Shown piece after piece: positions 33,517-44,063 of a stretch of DNA of 64,000 nucleotides (position 1 is the stretch's first letter; each line of letters begins with the position of its first letter). A program made the translations under genes and the position numbers. The stretch comes from Stenotrophomonas rhizophila. GTDB lineage: Bacteria; Pseudomonadota; Gammaproteobacteria; Xanthomonadales; Xanthomonadaceae. The DNA lies in contig NZ_RJKV01000002.1 in the NCBI RefSeq assembly GCF_003751305.1, positions 186,001 through 250,000 on the forward strand, given 5' to 3'. A model generated the notes under the pieces. The model had not been told where the DNA came from. It saw only the letters and a list, made by a program, of their open reading frames with translations, and did not search any database.

Positions 33517-35079
33517 TCAGCGCGCCGGCTCGGCAGCCTGCACGCGGTTCTTGCCAACCCGCTTGGCCGCATACAGCGCCGTATCGGCGCGCCGCAACAG
33601 CGCGTCTGCCGCTTCGCCCGGCTGCCATTGCGCCAGGCCAGCGCTGAAATGCACCGGCACACGCTGCTCGTCCAACGGCAGCGGCCGCTGCGCCAGCGAG
33701 CGCTGCAACCGCAGCAGGGTGGACATGCTGTCCGCCGCCGGTGTTTCCGGCAGCAGCAGGACGAACTCATCCCCGCCCAGGCGCGCGATCGCATCGCTGC
33801 TGCGCAGATGCAGCTGGCAGACCTCGACCAGATGGCGCAGTACCGCATCGCCGCCGGCATGGCCGTGCAGGGTGTTGGTCTGATGGAAATCGTCGAGGTC
33901 GAGCAGGGCCAGCGCCAGCGGATGGCCATGGCGGGCGGCGCGCGCCATTTCGCGCTCAAGCAGTTCATCCAGCCCGCGCCGGTTGAGCGCGCCGGTCAGT
34001 GGATCGGTGCGGACCAGCCCGGAGACGTCGCGCAGTTCCTGCTCCAGCTCGGCGATGCGCTGCTCGGCCTGTTCCACCTCGCGGCGTGCGTTGCCCAGGT
34101 GGTCGCGCGCCTGCAGTGCCTGCTCCTGCACCCGGCCGGTGTCCACCAGGACGTCCTGCAGCAGCTGGTTGAGATCGGCGATGCTGCGGGCTTCCTTCAG
34201 GGCCAGCGCGTAGCTGCTGATGCGGTCGTGGTATTCGCCGGTGCTGACCGCCATGCCATCCAGGCGCTCGATGAAGCCGCCCATGACGCTCTTCATCGCC
34301 GCCTTGGATTCCACGATCCCCTGTTTGAGCAGGCCCTGCTTGTAGATCACTTCGCGCAGGTTGGCGCGTGCCTGTTCCACCGAGTCGCGATCGAGCGGAC
34401 CGCCGATCAGTGACCGCACCGCGTGCACCTGGCCGTGCAGCCAGCTGCTGTCGTCGAGCAGCTCGCCGATGTTGTCCAGCAGCAGATCGAACAGGCTCAG
34501 CAACAGCTCCTGCTGTTCCTGCCAGCCATCGCTGCGTACGCCGATCTGGTGGGAGAGCTCGCGCAGCCGGACTTCGATCGGCTGCAGCGGTTGGCCGGGA
34601 TGCCAGCGATGCACCTCACCGGCGAGGTGCCCGGGCTCTTCGCGCAGTTCAGGCATGTTCTGCAGCAGGCTGGCCACGGTCACCCCGAGGGTGTGCCGCA
34701 GCAACTCGCGTAGGCGCAGGCTGTCGGGCTGACCGTCGGGGGTTTCCTGCTCGATGGTGCGGATGTACTTGTCGATCAGCTGGCGCATCGCGCGGCCGTA
34801 GCTGACCCAGTCAGCGCTGCGCTGGGCCGATTGCAGCCGCAGGCCCATATCGCCCAGCTCGCCGGGCAGGGTGGACATGCCATTGGCGAACGCGGCCAGC
34901 AAGGGCTCGGGGGAATCGATCCCGGCGAACAGCCGCTGCAGCATCGCGCTGCTGCCGCCCTTGAGGGCCGGGGCGGGCCCGGTGGCCGCGTCCACTACGG
35001 TGCCCACGCTCTGTCGACGCGACAGCAGCCGGCCTACGGCGGTGCCGGGGCTGGGGGGAGCGTCGTGCGGGTCCGTCAT
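33517..35079 (-). CDS. diguanylate cyclase (GGDEF) with novel N-terminal region
   Basis: 520 residues from the ATG at 35079 (MTDPHDAPPSPGTAVGRLLS). The C-terminal GGDEF domain is intact: DPLTGALNRRGLDELLEREM, the active-site LGGDEFVLLLPE and an RSSD inhibitory (I) site five residues before it. A coiled coil (ALQARDHLGNARREVEQAEQ, RIAELEQELRDV) precedes it. The first 300 or so residues are helical with no recognised sensor; no membrane helices are visible, so it is soluble. It should make c-di-GMP and be product-inhibited. The Clp regulator at 62974, a c-di-GMP-responsive family, could read the output. Confidence 0.88.
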   Translation of the reverse strand: MTDPHDAPPSPGTAVGRLLSRRQSVGTVVDAATGPAPALKGGSSAMLQRLFAGIDSPEPLLAAFANGMSTLPGELGDMGLRLQSAQRSADWVSYGRAMRQLIDKYIRTIEQETPDGQPDSLRLRELLRHTLGVTVASLLQNMPELREEPGHLAGEVHRWHPGQPLQPIEVRLRELSHQIGVRSDGWQEQQELLLSLFDLLLDNIGELLDDSSWLHGQVHAVRSLIGGPLDRDSVEQARANLREVIYKQGLLKQGIVESKAAMKSVMGGFIERLDGMAVSTGEYHDRISSYALALKEARSIADLNQLLQDVLVDTGRVQEQALQARDHLGNARREVEQAEQRIAELEQELRDVSGLVRTDPLTGALNRRGLDELLEREMARAARHGHPLALALLDLDDFHQTNTLHGHAGGDAVLRHLVEVCQLHLRSSDAIARLGGDEFVLLLPETPAADSMSTLLRLQRSLAQRPLPLDEQRVPVHFSAGLAQWQPGEAADALLRRADTALYAAKRVGKNRVQAAEPAR

Positions 35080-35213
35080 GCGGCAGATCCTTGCAGGGCA
35101 CGGCCGAGGGGCCGGAGCGGTGGAGAGGTGGGAACAGTATCGGCGCAGTCCGGTCACGCTTGAACCGATCCTGCATGGCAGGATGGTAAGCACGAGCAAG
35201 GCAGGAGAATGCG

Positions 35214-35852
35214 ATGAAGGTGATGCTGGTGGGTGCGACCGGGCTGGTCGGTGGTCATGTGCTGCGGCAACTGCTGGACGACCCGCGCTGCGATGCGGTG
35301 GTCGCCCCGACCCGCCGCCCGCTGGACACCACCGATGCGGCGCTGCTCACTCCGGTGGTGGACTTCGCGCAGCTGCCGGCCGCGGCCGACTGGTGGGCGG
35401 TGGATGCGGTGATCTGTGCGCTCGGTACCACGATCAAACAGGCCGGCAGCAAGGAGGCGTTCGCGCGGGTCGACCATGACGCGCCGCTGGCGGTGGCGCG
35501 GCTGGCGCGGGCGCAAGGCGCGCATGCCTTCGCGTTGAACTCGGCAATGGGGGCCGACCCGGGCTCGCGCATCTTCTATAACCAGGTCAAAGGCCAGCTG
35601 GAGCAGGACCTGCGGGAACTGGGCTACCCCTCCCTGACCCTGGTCCGCCCCGGGCTGATCGGGGGCGAGCGGGCCGAGCGGCGCACCGGCGAGCATCTGG
35701 CCAGCCTGGTGCTGGGCGTACTGGGTCCGGTCCTTCCGCGGGCGTGGCGGATCAATCCGGCCGAGCGCATTGCGGCCGCGCTGGTCGAGGCAGCCCTGGC
35801 ACCGACGCCGGGCGTCAACGTCGTGCGCTCGGCCGAGTTGGTGGAACGGTAA
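35214..35852 (+). CDS. atypical SDR / NAD(P)-binding oxidoreductase (HTATIP2/YbjT-like)
   Basis: 212 residues ([20 protein letters not shown]). A Rossmann GATGLVG dinucleotide motif is followed by [18 protein letters not shown], the [19 protein letters not shown] segment with an active-site-like Tyr/Lys (YNQVKG), [19 protein letters not shown] and a C-terminal helix. It belongs to the small atypical short-chain dehydrogenase group found widely beside unrelated genes. The substrate is unknown. It precedes kynA by 71 nt on the same strand. Confidence 0.82.
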   Translation: MKVMLVGATGLVGGHVLRQLLDDPRCDAVVAPTRRPLDTTDAALLTPVVDFAQLPAAADWWAVDAVICALGTTIKQAGSKEAFARVDHDAPLAVARLARAQGAHAFALNSAMGADPGSRIFYNQVKGQLEQDLRELGYPSLTLVRPGLIGGERAERRTGEHLASLVLGVLGPVLPRAWRINPAERIAAALVEAALAPTPGVNVVRSAELVER

Positions 35853-35923
35853 GCCGCCGGCCGCCAGATGCACGGCCACCGGGCCACTGCGCTACCCTTT
35901 CTGCCCCTCAAGCGGTCCCTGCC

Positions 35924-36802
35924 ATGTCCGTCGACAAGAACCAACGCGATCTCGAAGCCGGTATCCACACCGATCTGGAGGGGCGGCTGACCTACGGCGG
36001 CTACCTGCGCCTGGATCAGCTGCTGTCGGCCCAGCAGCCGCTGTCCAACCCGCCGCACCATGACGAGATGTTGTTCATCATCCAGCACCAGACCTCCGAG
36101 CTGTGGCTGAAGCTGCTGGCGCACGAACTGCGCGCGGCGATCGGGTTCCTGCAGCGCGATGAGGTCTGGCAGTGCCGCAAGGTGCTGGCGCGCAGCAAGC
36201 AGGTGCTGCGCCAGCTCACCGAGCAGTGGTCGGTGCTGGAGACGCTGACCCCCTCCGAATACATGGGCTTCCGCGATGTGCTGGGCCCGTCGTCGGGCTT
36301 CCAGTCGCTGCAGTACCGCTACATCGAGTTCCTGCTGGGCAACAAGAACGCGCAGATGCTGCAGGTGTTCTCGCATGACCCGGCCGGCCAGGCCCAGCTG
36401 CAGGAGGTGCTCGACGCCCCCAGTCTGTATGAGGAGTTCCTGCGCTACCTGGCCCGCTTCGGCCATCCGGTCCCAGCCGGCTATCAGGGGCGCGATTGGC
36501 AGCAGCCGCACGTGGCCGACGATGCGCTGCACCCGGTGTTCGAGCGGATCTACCAGAACACCGATCGTTTCTGGCGTGAGTACGCGCTGTGCGAGGACCT
36601 GGTCGATCTGGAGACCGCTTTCCAGCTGTGGCGCTTCCGCCACATGCGCACCGTCATGCGGGTGATCGGCTTCAAGCGCGGGACCGGTGGCTCCAGCGGG
36701 GTCGGCTTCCTGCGCCAGGCGCTGGAACTGACGTTCTTCCCGGAACTGTTCCAGGTGCGCACCACGATCCGCAACGACGACCCGATGCCGCCGGACGAGT
36801 GA
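35924..36802 (+). CDS. kynA: tryptophan 2,3-dioxygenase
   Basis: 292 residues from ATG 35924 ([20 protein letters not shown]). A haem-dependent dioxygenase that opens the indole ring of L-tryptophan to N-formylkynurenine. Conserved features are [20 protein letters not shown], the active-site [39 protein letters not shown], the haem-ligand region [20 protein letters not shown], and [20 protein letters not shown]. The enzyme is very like Xanthomonas TDO, which has been crystallised. No kynB or kynU lies beside it. With hppD/hmgA it shows the cell can degrade aromatic amino acids. Confidence 0.96.
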   Translation: MSVDKNQRDLEAGIHTDLEGRLTYGGYLRLDQLLSAQQPLSNPPHHDEMLFIIQHQTSELWLKLLAHELRAAIGFLQRDEVWQCRKVLARSKQVLRQLTEQWSVLETLTPSEYMGFRDVLGPSSGFQSLQYRYIEFLLGNKNAQMLQVFSHDPAGQAQLQEVLDAPSLYEEFLRYLARFGHPVPAGYQGRDWQQPHVADDALHPVFERIYQNTDRFWREYALCEDLVDLETAFQLWRFRHMRTVMRVIGFKRGTGGSSGVGFLRQALELTFFPELFQVRTTIRNDDPMPPDE

Positions 36803-36813
36803 TCGAGCACGGG

Positions 36814-36840
36814 CGCCAATAAGCCTATTCATATTTGGCG
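36814..36840. terminator. inverted repeat downstream of kynA
   Basis: CGCCAA (36814-36819) and TTGGCG (36835-36840) with a 15-nt AT-rich interior, 11 nt after the kynA stop. No U tract, so weak as a terminator; an operator is the alternative. Confidence 0.35.
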
Positions 36841-37045
36841 TATCTATCACCGCTACCGTGCGGCAGGCCCCGCCATTGCTGCGCTGACGGTTTTACCCCT
36901 GCAGTTTCAGATGCAAGTTCAGCGACCGTGCTGCCAGCGGTACACATCAGCGTGTATTTGACGTGAACGTGGTTGGTCTGGGATTCTCCCGCGCTGCTTT
37001 CGCACATCGGACGTGCATGTCTTCCACCGAACCCAGGAATCCCGC

Positions 37046-38548
<1,503 letters not shown>

Positions 38549-38556
38549 GGTCTGCA

Positions 38557-39165
38557 ATGCGCATGAAAGCAGCGGGAATGTCGATGATCGTGGCCGGCCT
38601 GCTGGCTGCCTGTTCGCCGTCGTCGACGCCCACCGCTGCGCCTGCGCAGCCGCTGGATACCTCCGAGCAGAAGACCCCGGTCGCCGATCCCGGCGAACCG
38701 GTGGCCTCGGGCAACACCCCGGCCGCGGCGGACATCGCCGCGATCGCGGCGCTCAACGCCCAGTTCGATCCCGCCCGCGATCCGGTCGCCGATCTGGCCA
38801 CGGCCAAGGTCGAGGCCCAGCGCGGTGGCAAGCGGATCATCCTGGATGTGGGCGGTGAGTGGTGCCCGTGGTGCCACCTGATGGACGGCTTCATCGAGGG
38901 CGATGCGGAGATCCGCAGCTTCCGCGATGCGAACTATGTCTGGATGAAGGTCAACTACAGCGAAGACAACGAGAACGCGGCGTTCCTGTCGCAGTTCCCG
39001 GCAGTGAAGGGCTACCCGCACCTGTTCGTGCTCGATGCCGACGGCACGCTGCTGCATTCGCAGTTCACCGGTGAGCTGGAGGCGGACAAGGGGCAGAAGA
39101 AGGGCTACGACCGTGGCCGCTTCTTCGCCTTCATGAAGCAATGGGCGCCACCGAAGGCGTCGTGA
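38557..39165 (+). CDS. thioredoxin-fold lipoprotein
   Basis: 202 residues from ATG 38557 (MRMKAAGMSMIVAGLLAACS). The lipobox VAGLLAAC makes it a lipoprotein. A Thr/Pro/Ala-rich linker (residues 20-55) is followed by a thioredoxin domain with active site DVGGEWCPWCHLMDGF (CPWC), the cis-Pro region KGYPHLFVLDADG and LHSQFTGELEADKGQ. CPWC is unusual compared with CGPC and suggests a reductase or a DsbD-like client activity. It follows the peptide transporter by 8 nt and ends at a strong terminator. Confidence 0.88.
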   Translation: MRMKAAGMSMIVAGLLAACSPSSTPTAAPAQPLDTSEQKTPVADPGEPVASGNTPAAADIAAIAALNAQFDPARDPVADLATAKVEAQRGGKRIILDVGGEWCPWCHLMDGFIEGDAEIRSFRDANYVWMKVNYSEDNENAAFLSQFPAVKGYPHLFVLDADGTLLHSQFTGELEADKGQKKGYDRGRFFAFMKQWAPPKAS

Positions 39166-39168
39166 TCG

Positions 39169-39198
39169 AAAAAGCCGCGGATTCCGCGGCTTTTTTTT
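39169..39198 (+). terminator. Rho-independent terminator after the thioredoxin lipoprotein gene
   Basis: GCCGCGG and CCGCGGC form a 7-bp stem with loop ATT, flanked by AAAAA and eight T residues. It begins 4 nt after the stop codon. It can also terminate in the other direction. Confidence 0.95.
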
Positions 39199-39283
39199 GC
39201 GCTCAATTTCCGCGCCACCCTGCCGCTACCTCCAAGGACCTCATGCCGCGCTGTTCGTGGCGGACAACCGACGGAATCGACGC

Positions 39284-40426
39284 ATGCAGCCGGGTACCAG
39301 CGACAGCACCACCGAAGTCTCCCTTGATGCACCGGCCGGTGTGAGCCTGCCGCCGGTCGATGTGCTGCTCGATGACCAGACTGCACCCGATGCGCTGGAG
39401 GCCGAGGCCGATACCCCGGGGCCCGGCGCGATCCGCTACCGCCTGCCGATGGTGTCCGTGCCGGACAACGTGCTGCTCAAGGCGGCCGTGCAGAAACTGG
39501 TCGAGCAGAAAGCGCAGCTGGACGCGCTGGCACGCCAGGGCACGCTGCCCGGCCTGATTCCCACCGAGTGGCAGGGCAGCGGCATCCGGGGTGTGGATCT
39601 GCAGGGCTTCGTGCTGAGCGTGGTGCCGTTCCTGCAGAACGCCAGCAAGGACGAGACCGCGCCCGCACGCCTGCCGCTCAAGCACGTGCTCGGCGATGCC
39701 GGGCGTTGGGATCAGCACGATGTCGCCGAACCCAAGTCCCTGGCCTTCTTCCTGGCCAGCGATGATCGCGCCAGTGCAGGTGTGAAAGATCCTGCCGAGG
39801 CCTACCTGGTCGGCGCACTCGGCCTGGCGTGGGCACACGAAGGGCGCACCCGCCCCGGTTTCCTGCGCGCGATGGGCTACGACAGCATGGCCGCCCGCGT
39901 GCATATGCTGCCGTACCCGGCCGCAGCGCAGCTGGCGCTGTACAGCGTTACCGCGCATGGCGTGACCCAGATCTGGTGCGTGATGGACCGCCGCAAGGTG
40001 CGTCCGTTGCTGGCGCCCTGGATCAGCGTGCCGCTGCTGACCGCGTACGGCGTCAGTGCTCCCCAGACCTGGCCGACCAGCTTCCCGGCCGTGGATGAAG
40101 TGGCGGCGATGCTGGCCAGCGCACGCGGCGGCAAAGGGCCGGTCGAGGCCGACCTGACCAAGGTCGCCGCCAAGGTCGCGCAGGACGCCTCGGCAGAAAC
40201 CTGGATGCCGGTCAGCCTGCTCCAGGTCGGGACGTGGTCACCGCGCTGGCGCTACTTCATGGCGGTGTTCATCGGCCTGCCGTCGCTGCTGCTGGTAGTG
40301 GCGGCACTGGCCCTGCCAGGCGCGATCGAGGCGGCCGCCGTGGCCGCCTCGCTGGGCTTTGCCGCCGGCGCCATCGGCGCACTGGCGGCGCCGTGGGTGC
40401 ATGCACGGCGCAAGCACCTCAGCTGA
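39284..40426 (+). CDS. membrane-anchored protein of unknown function
   Basis: 380 residues from ATG 39284 (MQPGTSDSTTEVSLDAPAGV). The first 310 residues are soluble-looking, with helices (LLKAAVQKLVEQKAQLDALA) and mixed segments (FVLSVVPFLQNASKDE; LGLAWAHEGRTRPGF; ALYSVTAHGVTQIWCVM). The C terminus has two membrane helices (FMAVFIGLPSLLLVVAALAL and AAVAASLGFAAGAIGALAAP) and a short basic tail. I do not recognise the family. It may be a tail-anchored inner-membrane protein with a large N-terminal cytoplasmic domain. It ends beside a SMAG palindrome. Confidence 0.65.
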   Translation: MQPGTSDSTTEVSLDAPAGVSLPPVDVLLDDQTAPDALEAEADTPGPGAIRYRLPMVSVPDNVLLKAAVQKLVEQKAQLDALARQGTLPGLIPTEWQGSGIRGVDLQGFVLSVVPFLQNASKDETAPARLPLKHVLGDAGRWDQHDVAEPKSLAFFLASDDRASAGVKDPAEAYLVGALGLAWAHEGRTRPGFLRAMGYDSMAARVHMLPYPAAAQLALYSVTAHGVTQIWCVMDRRKVRPLLAPWISVPLLTAYGVSAPQTWPTSFPAVDEVAAMLASARGGKGPVEADLTKVAAKVAQDASAETWMPVSLLQVGTWSPRWRYFMAVFIGLPSLLLVVAALALPGAIEAAAVAASLGFAAGAIGALAAPWVHARRKHLS

Positions 40427-40429
40427 GCC

Positions 40430-40453
40430 GCAACGACCAACGGTCGTTGCCTA
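40430..40453 (-). repeat. SMAG/REP palindrome whose GTAG supplies the hpd regulator stop codon
   Basis: GCAACGACC and GGTCGTTGC form a perfect 9-bp stem with loop AAC; the minus-strand GTAG head spans 40450-40453, and its TAG is the stop codon of the MarR gene. It lies between convergent genes. Confidence 0.8.
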
Positions 40454-40939
40454 CTCGTCCATCCGCTGCAGGCCCTCCCCGGCCAGGCGCAGGATCAGCG
40501 TTTCCAGCATCTGCTCCTCTTCCTCGCTGAGCACGGACATCAGCTTGCGGGTGATATCGATCACCAGCGGGGCGATGGTCTCGTAGACCTCGAAACCGGC
40601 GGCGGACAGCGCCAGCACCGAGCGGCGGCGGTCATCGCCGTGGGTTTCACGCTTGATGAAGCCGCGTTCGAGCAGTCTGGCCACGGCGCGGCTGACCGCG
40701 ACCTTGTCCATCGCGGTGCGATCGGACACCTCGCTGGCCGACGAGCCCGGATACAGCGCCAGGACCGTGATCACCCGCCACTCGGGGATCGCCAGGCCAT
40801 AACGGTCCCCGTACAGCTTGGCGATGTTGCCGCTGACGCGGTTGGACAGAACGCTCAGCCGGTACGGCAGGAACTGCTCCAGATCGAGCAGGGCGTGCGA
40901 GGCGCGGATGCTGTGACTGCTGGGATCGGGCGGGCTCAT
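40451..40939 (-). CDS. MarR-family transcriptional regulator, divergent from hppD
   Basis: 162 residues from the ATG at 40939 (MSPPDPSSHSIRASHALLDL). A winged-helix MarR domain is visible: GNIAKLYGDRYGLAIPEWRV (helix 1-2), SASEVSDRTAMDKVAVSRAV (recognition helix), ARLLERGFIKRETHGDDRRR (wing) and a long C-terminal dimer helix (SEEEEQMLETLILRLAGEGL). It is divergent from hppD. A perfect palindrome, GTTTCA-TG-TGAAAC, lies in the hppD promoter between the two genes, so it most likely represses tyrosine catabolism and itself (inference). Its ligand is probably a tyrosine pathway intermediate. Confidence 0.92.
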   Translation of the reverse strand: MSPPDPSSHSIRASHALLDLEQFLPYRLSVLSNRVSGNIAKLYGDRYGLAIPEWRVITVLALYPGSSASEVSDRTAMDKVAVSRAVARLLERGFIKRETHGDDRRRSVLALSAAGFEVYETIAPLVIDITRKLMSVLSEEEEQMLETLILRLAGEGLQRMDE

Positions 40940-40952
40940 GCTGCGGTGCACC

Positions 40953-40981
40953 TTGATGGTGGTTTCATGTGAAACTATAAC
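40953..40981 (+). promoter_or_regulatory. hppD promoter with operator-like palindrome in the spacer
   Basis: -35 TTGATG (40953-40958) and -10 TATAAC (40976-40981) are 17 bp apart. The spacer contains the perfect palindrome GTTTCATGTGAAAC (40962-40975), ending directly at the -10 box. The MarR gene start is 14 bp to the left on the opposite strand. Occupancy of this palindrome would block RNA polymerase at hppD, and probably at the MarR promoter as well. Confidence 0.72.
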
Positions 40982-41066
40982 CTACGTTCCGGACTCCGCA
41001 TTCTCGCGGGTCTGCCTTCCTACCGCACCTGGTTTTTTCCGATGCGGACTGCTTTGGAGCCACAGC

Positions 41067-42182
41067 ATGACCAGCCAAACGAGCACCGCGTCCTTCGCAC
41101 CCGATCCGGGCATGCAGGTCACCACCTTCGAAAACCCGATGGGCATCGATGGTTTCGAGTTCGTCGAGTTCGCCGCCCCGGCCGGCCGTGGCGCGGAACT
41201 GCACGACTATTTCCGCAAGATGGGCTTCACTGCGGTGCTGCGCCACAAGCAGCGCGCGATCACGGTCTATCGCCAGGGCGACGTGAACTTCCTGGTCAAT
41301 GAAGAGCCGGACTCGTTCGCCTCGGACTTCGCCGAAAAGCACGGTCCGTGCGCCTGCGGCTTCGCCATCCGCTTCAAGAAGCCGGGCGATGAGGTCTACC
41401 AGATGGCCCTGGGCAACGGCGCCGAAGCGATCGACTTCAAGCCCGACACCAGCGCCGTCGCCGCCCCGATCATCAAGGGCATCGGCGACTGCATGCTGTA
41501 CCTGGTCGACCGTTACGGCGCCAGCGGCAGCATGTTCGATACCGACTACGCGCCGATCGAAGGGGTGGACCAGCGCCCGAAGGGCTTCGGGCTGACCTTC
41601 ATCGATCACCTGACCCACAACCTGTACTTCGGCAACATGCAGCAGTGGTCGGATTACTACGAGCGCCTGTTCAACTTCCGCGAGATCCGCTACTTCGACA
41701 TCAAGGGCCTCAAGACCGGCCTGGTGTCCAAGGCGATGACCGCCCCGGATGGGATCGTGCGCATTCCGCTCAACGAATCCTCCGATCCGAAGAGCCAGAT
41801 CAACGAGTACCTGGACGCCTACAAGGGCGAGGGCATCCAGCACATCGCCTGCTTCACCGAGAGCATCTACGACACCGTGGAAGCGATGCGCGCCCAGGGC
41901 GTGGAGTTCCTGGATACGCCGGACACGTATTTCGATGTGATCGACCTGCGCGTGCCCAACCACGGTGAAGACGTCGCGCGCCTGGCCAAGAACAAGATCC
42001 TGATCGATGCCGACCCGGAGACCAAGCAGCGCAAGCTGCTGCAGATCTTCACCACCAACTGCATCGGCCCGATCTTCTTCGAGATCATCCAGCGCAAGGG
42101 CAATGAAGGCTTCGGCGAAGGCAACTTCACCGCGCTGTTCGAAAGCATCGAGCGCGATCAGATGAAGCGCGGCGTGCTGTAA
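41067..42182 (+). CDS. hppD: 4-hydroxyphenylpyruvate dioxygenase
   Basis: 371 residues from ATG 41067 (MTSQTSTASFAPDPGMQVTT). It converts 4-hydroxyphenylpyruvate to homogentisate, the second step of tyrosine breakdown. The three iron ligands of the C-terminal VOC half are in place: FIDHLTHNLYFGNM (His), GIQHIACFTESI (His) and GPIFFEIIQRKGNEGFGEGN (Glu). Conserved gating and C-terminal segments (EGNFTALFESIERDQMKRGV) are complete. The next gene, hmgA, uses the product. The two are 127 nt apart and are probably co-regulated by the divergent MarR protein. Confidence 0.97.
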   Translation: MTSQTSTASFAPDPGMQVTTFENPMGIDGFEFVEFAAPAGRGAELHDYFRKMGFTAVLRHKQRAITVYRQGDVNFLVNEEPDSFASDFAEKHGPCACGFAIRFKKPGDEVYQMALGNGAEAIDFKPDTSAVAAPIIKGIGDCMLYLVDRYGASGSMFDTDYAPIEGVDQRPKGFGLTFIDHLTHNLYFGNMQQWSDYYERLFNFREIRYFDIKGLKTGLVSKAMTAPDGIVRIPLNESSDPKSQINEYLDAYKGEGIQHIACFTESIYDTVEAMRAQGVEFLDTPDTYFDVIDLRVPNHGEDVARLAKNKILIDADPETKQRKLLQIFTTNCIGPIFFEIIQRKGNEGFGEGNFTALFESIERDQMKRGVL

Positions 42183-42309
42183 CGTGACATCGCGGCGCCG
42201 GGGCCGACCCGGCCGCCGTACCGCTGGCGTGCCGGGGTGACCCCGGCCGTCAGACTGTAGTGCCAGTAACTTTTCCGTCTCTTTCCAGGCCTTGCCAGGA
42301 CACGCACAG

Positions 42310-43611
42310 ATGAGCACCTCCCTCACCGCCCGCGGCTACCAGACCGGATTCGGCAACGAGTTCGCCACCGAGGCGGTGCCCGGTGCGCTGCCGGTGGGGC
42401 AGAACTCCCCGCAGCGTGTCGCCCATGGCTTGTACGCCGAACAGCTGTCCGGCACCGCGTTCACCGCGCCGCGCGGGAGCAACCGCCGCAGCTGGATGTA
42501 CCGTATCCGCCCCGCGGTGACCCACGGCGAATTCACCCCCTTCAGCCAGCCGAACCTGCACGGCGACGTCGCGCAGGGCGCGGTCTCGCCCAACCAGTTG
42601 CGTTGGGATCCGTTGCCGCTGCCCAGCACGCCCACCGATTTCATCGAGGGGCTGTACACCATGGGCGGCAACGGCTCGCCGGACGCGCACGGTGGCGTGG
42701 GGATCCACCTGTATGCCGCCAACCGCGACATGCAGGGCCGCTATTTCTACAACGCCGATGGCGAGCTGTTGATCGTCCCGCAGCTCGGCCGCCTGCGCCT
42801 GCTCACCGAAATGGGCGTGATCGAGATCGAGCCGCAGCAGATCGCGGTGATCCCGCGCGGTGTGCGCTTCCGTGTCGAACTGCCCGACGGCGACGCACGT
42901 GGCTACGTCTGCGAGAACTTCGGGGCGCTGCTGAAGCTGCCCGACCTGGGCCCGATCGGGTCCAACGGTCTGGCCAATCCGCGCGACTTCGAAACCCCGC
43001 ATGCAGCGTTCGAGAACATCGACGGCGCGTTCGAACTGATTGCCAAATTCGAGGGCCAGCTGTGGCGTGCGGATATCGATCATTCGCCGCTGGATGTGGT
43101 CGCCTGGCACGGCAACTACGCGCCGTACCGCTACGATCTGCGCCGTTTCAACACGATCGGCTCGATCAGCCACGATCATCCCGATCCCTCGATCTTCCTC
43201 GTGCTGCATTCGCCCAGCGACACCCCGGGCACCAGCAACATGGACTTCGCGATCTTCCCGCCGCGCTGGCTGGTCGCGCAGAACACGTTCCGCCCGCCGT
43301 GGTTCCACCGCAACATCGCCAGCGAATTCATGGGCCTGATCCACGGCGCCTACGATGCGAAGGCCGAAGGTTTCGTACCCGGCGGTGCCTCGCTGCACAA
43401 CTGCATGAGCGGCCACGGCCCGGACGCGGCGACCTTCGAGAAAGCCTCCGCCGCCGACCTGAGCAAACCGGACGTGATCAAGGACACCATGGCCTTCATG
43501 TTCGAAACCCGCGGCGTGATCCGCCCCACCGCACAGGCGATGGACGCGGCGCATCGCCAGCGCGGGTACCAGCAGTGCTGGCAGGGGTTGAAGGCGAATT
43601 TCTCGGGGTAA
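42310..43611 (+). CDS. hmgA: homogentisate 1,2-dioxygenase
   Basis: 433 residues from ATG 42310 ([20 protein letters not shown]). It opens homogentisate to maleylacetoacetate, using Fe(II). Conserved motifs are [21 protein letters not shown] opening ([17 protein letters not shown]), [20 protein letters not shown] (iron-ligand His), [20 protein letters not shown] (Glu) and [20 protein letters not shown] (His). The length is normal. No fahA or maiA follows, so the last two steps are elsewhere. It is probably in the hppD operon or has its own promoter in the 127-nt gap. An in-frame ATG at 42292 is a less likely start. Confidence 0.97.
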   Translation: MSTSLTARGYQTGFGNEFATEAVPGALPVGQNSPQRVAHGLYAEQLSGTAFTAPRGSNRRSWMYRIRPAVTHGEFTPFSQPNLHGDVAQGAVSPNQLRWDPLPLPSTPTDFIEGLYTMGGNGSPDAHGGVGIHLYAANRDMQGRYFYNADGELLIVPQLGRLRLLTEMGVIEIEPQQIAVIPRGVRFRVELPDGDARGYVCENFGALLKLPDLGPIGSNGLANPRDFETPHAAFENIDGAFELIAKFEGQLWRADIDHSPLDVVAWHGNYAPYRYDLRRFNTIGSISHDHPDPSIFLVLHSPSDTPGTSNMDFAIFPPRWLVAQNTFRPPWFHRNIASEFMGLIHGAYDAKAEGFVPGGASLHNCMSGHGPDAATFEKASAADLSKPDVIKDTMAFMFETRGVIRPTAQAMDAAHRQRGYQQCWQGLKANFSG

Positions 43612-43619
43612 GCGTGCGC

Positions 43620-44063
43620 CTAGATGCCGTCCGACCCACGGCGGGTCGGCAACACGCGGTCAATGTGAACGTCGTTGCCCGTCAATGCCGTTTGCAATTC
43701 GTCACCGAGTCGCGCTTTCAGCGCCGCCATGTGCAGGTGCGCATCGGTGCCGGACAATGCCGGCCGTGAATCCGCGCGCGCTTCGGCCACTGCTTCACGG
43801 ATGCGTTCCAGATAGGCCGCGTCTTCATGCAACTGCTTCAGGGCGCGTGACCGATCCGGACGTGACCGGCGCGAGGGCTCGGCCCCGGCAATCGCTGTCG
43901 CGTCGACGCGATAGCGCGTGATCCCCAACTGGGCCAAGACACGCGCGGCCGCCTCGACGCCGGAGAACAGGCGGGGCACCCCATCGTCCAATTCAAGGCC
44001 CTCATCGAAACCCGATTCGGTCAATACGGGCTCAAACCACCGCGATCTGGAACCGCTCGGCAT
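43620..44063 (-). CDS. small protein with antitoxin-like C-terminal stretch (uncertain)
   Basis: 147-codon open frame (MPSGSRSRWFEPVLTESGFD). It overlaps the 3' end of the next upstream gene by 32 nt, so the true start may be downstream. Visible segments are ELDDGVPRLFSGVEAAARVL, AQLGITRYRVDATAIAG and a C-terminal YLERIREAVAEARADSRPAL with HLHMAALKARL. That last part resembles the C terminus of antitoxin or stability-determinant proteins. No toxin gene lies beside it. If not coding, 420 nt would be empty here, which favours a real gene. Confidence 0.4.
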   Translation of the reverse strand: MPSGSRSRWFEPVLTESGFDEGLELDDGVPRLFSGVEAAARVLAQLGITRYRVDATAIAGAEPSRRSRPDRSRALKQLHEDAAYLERIREAVAEARADSRPALSGTDAHLHMAALKARLGDELQTALTGNDVHIDRVLPTRRGSDGI

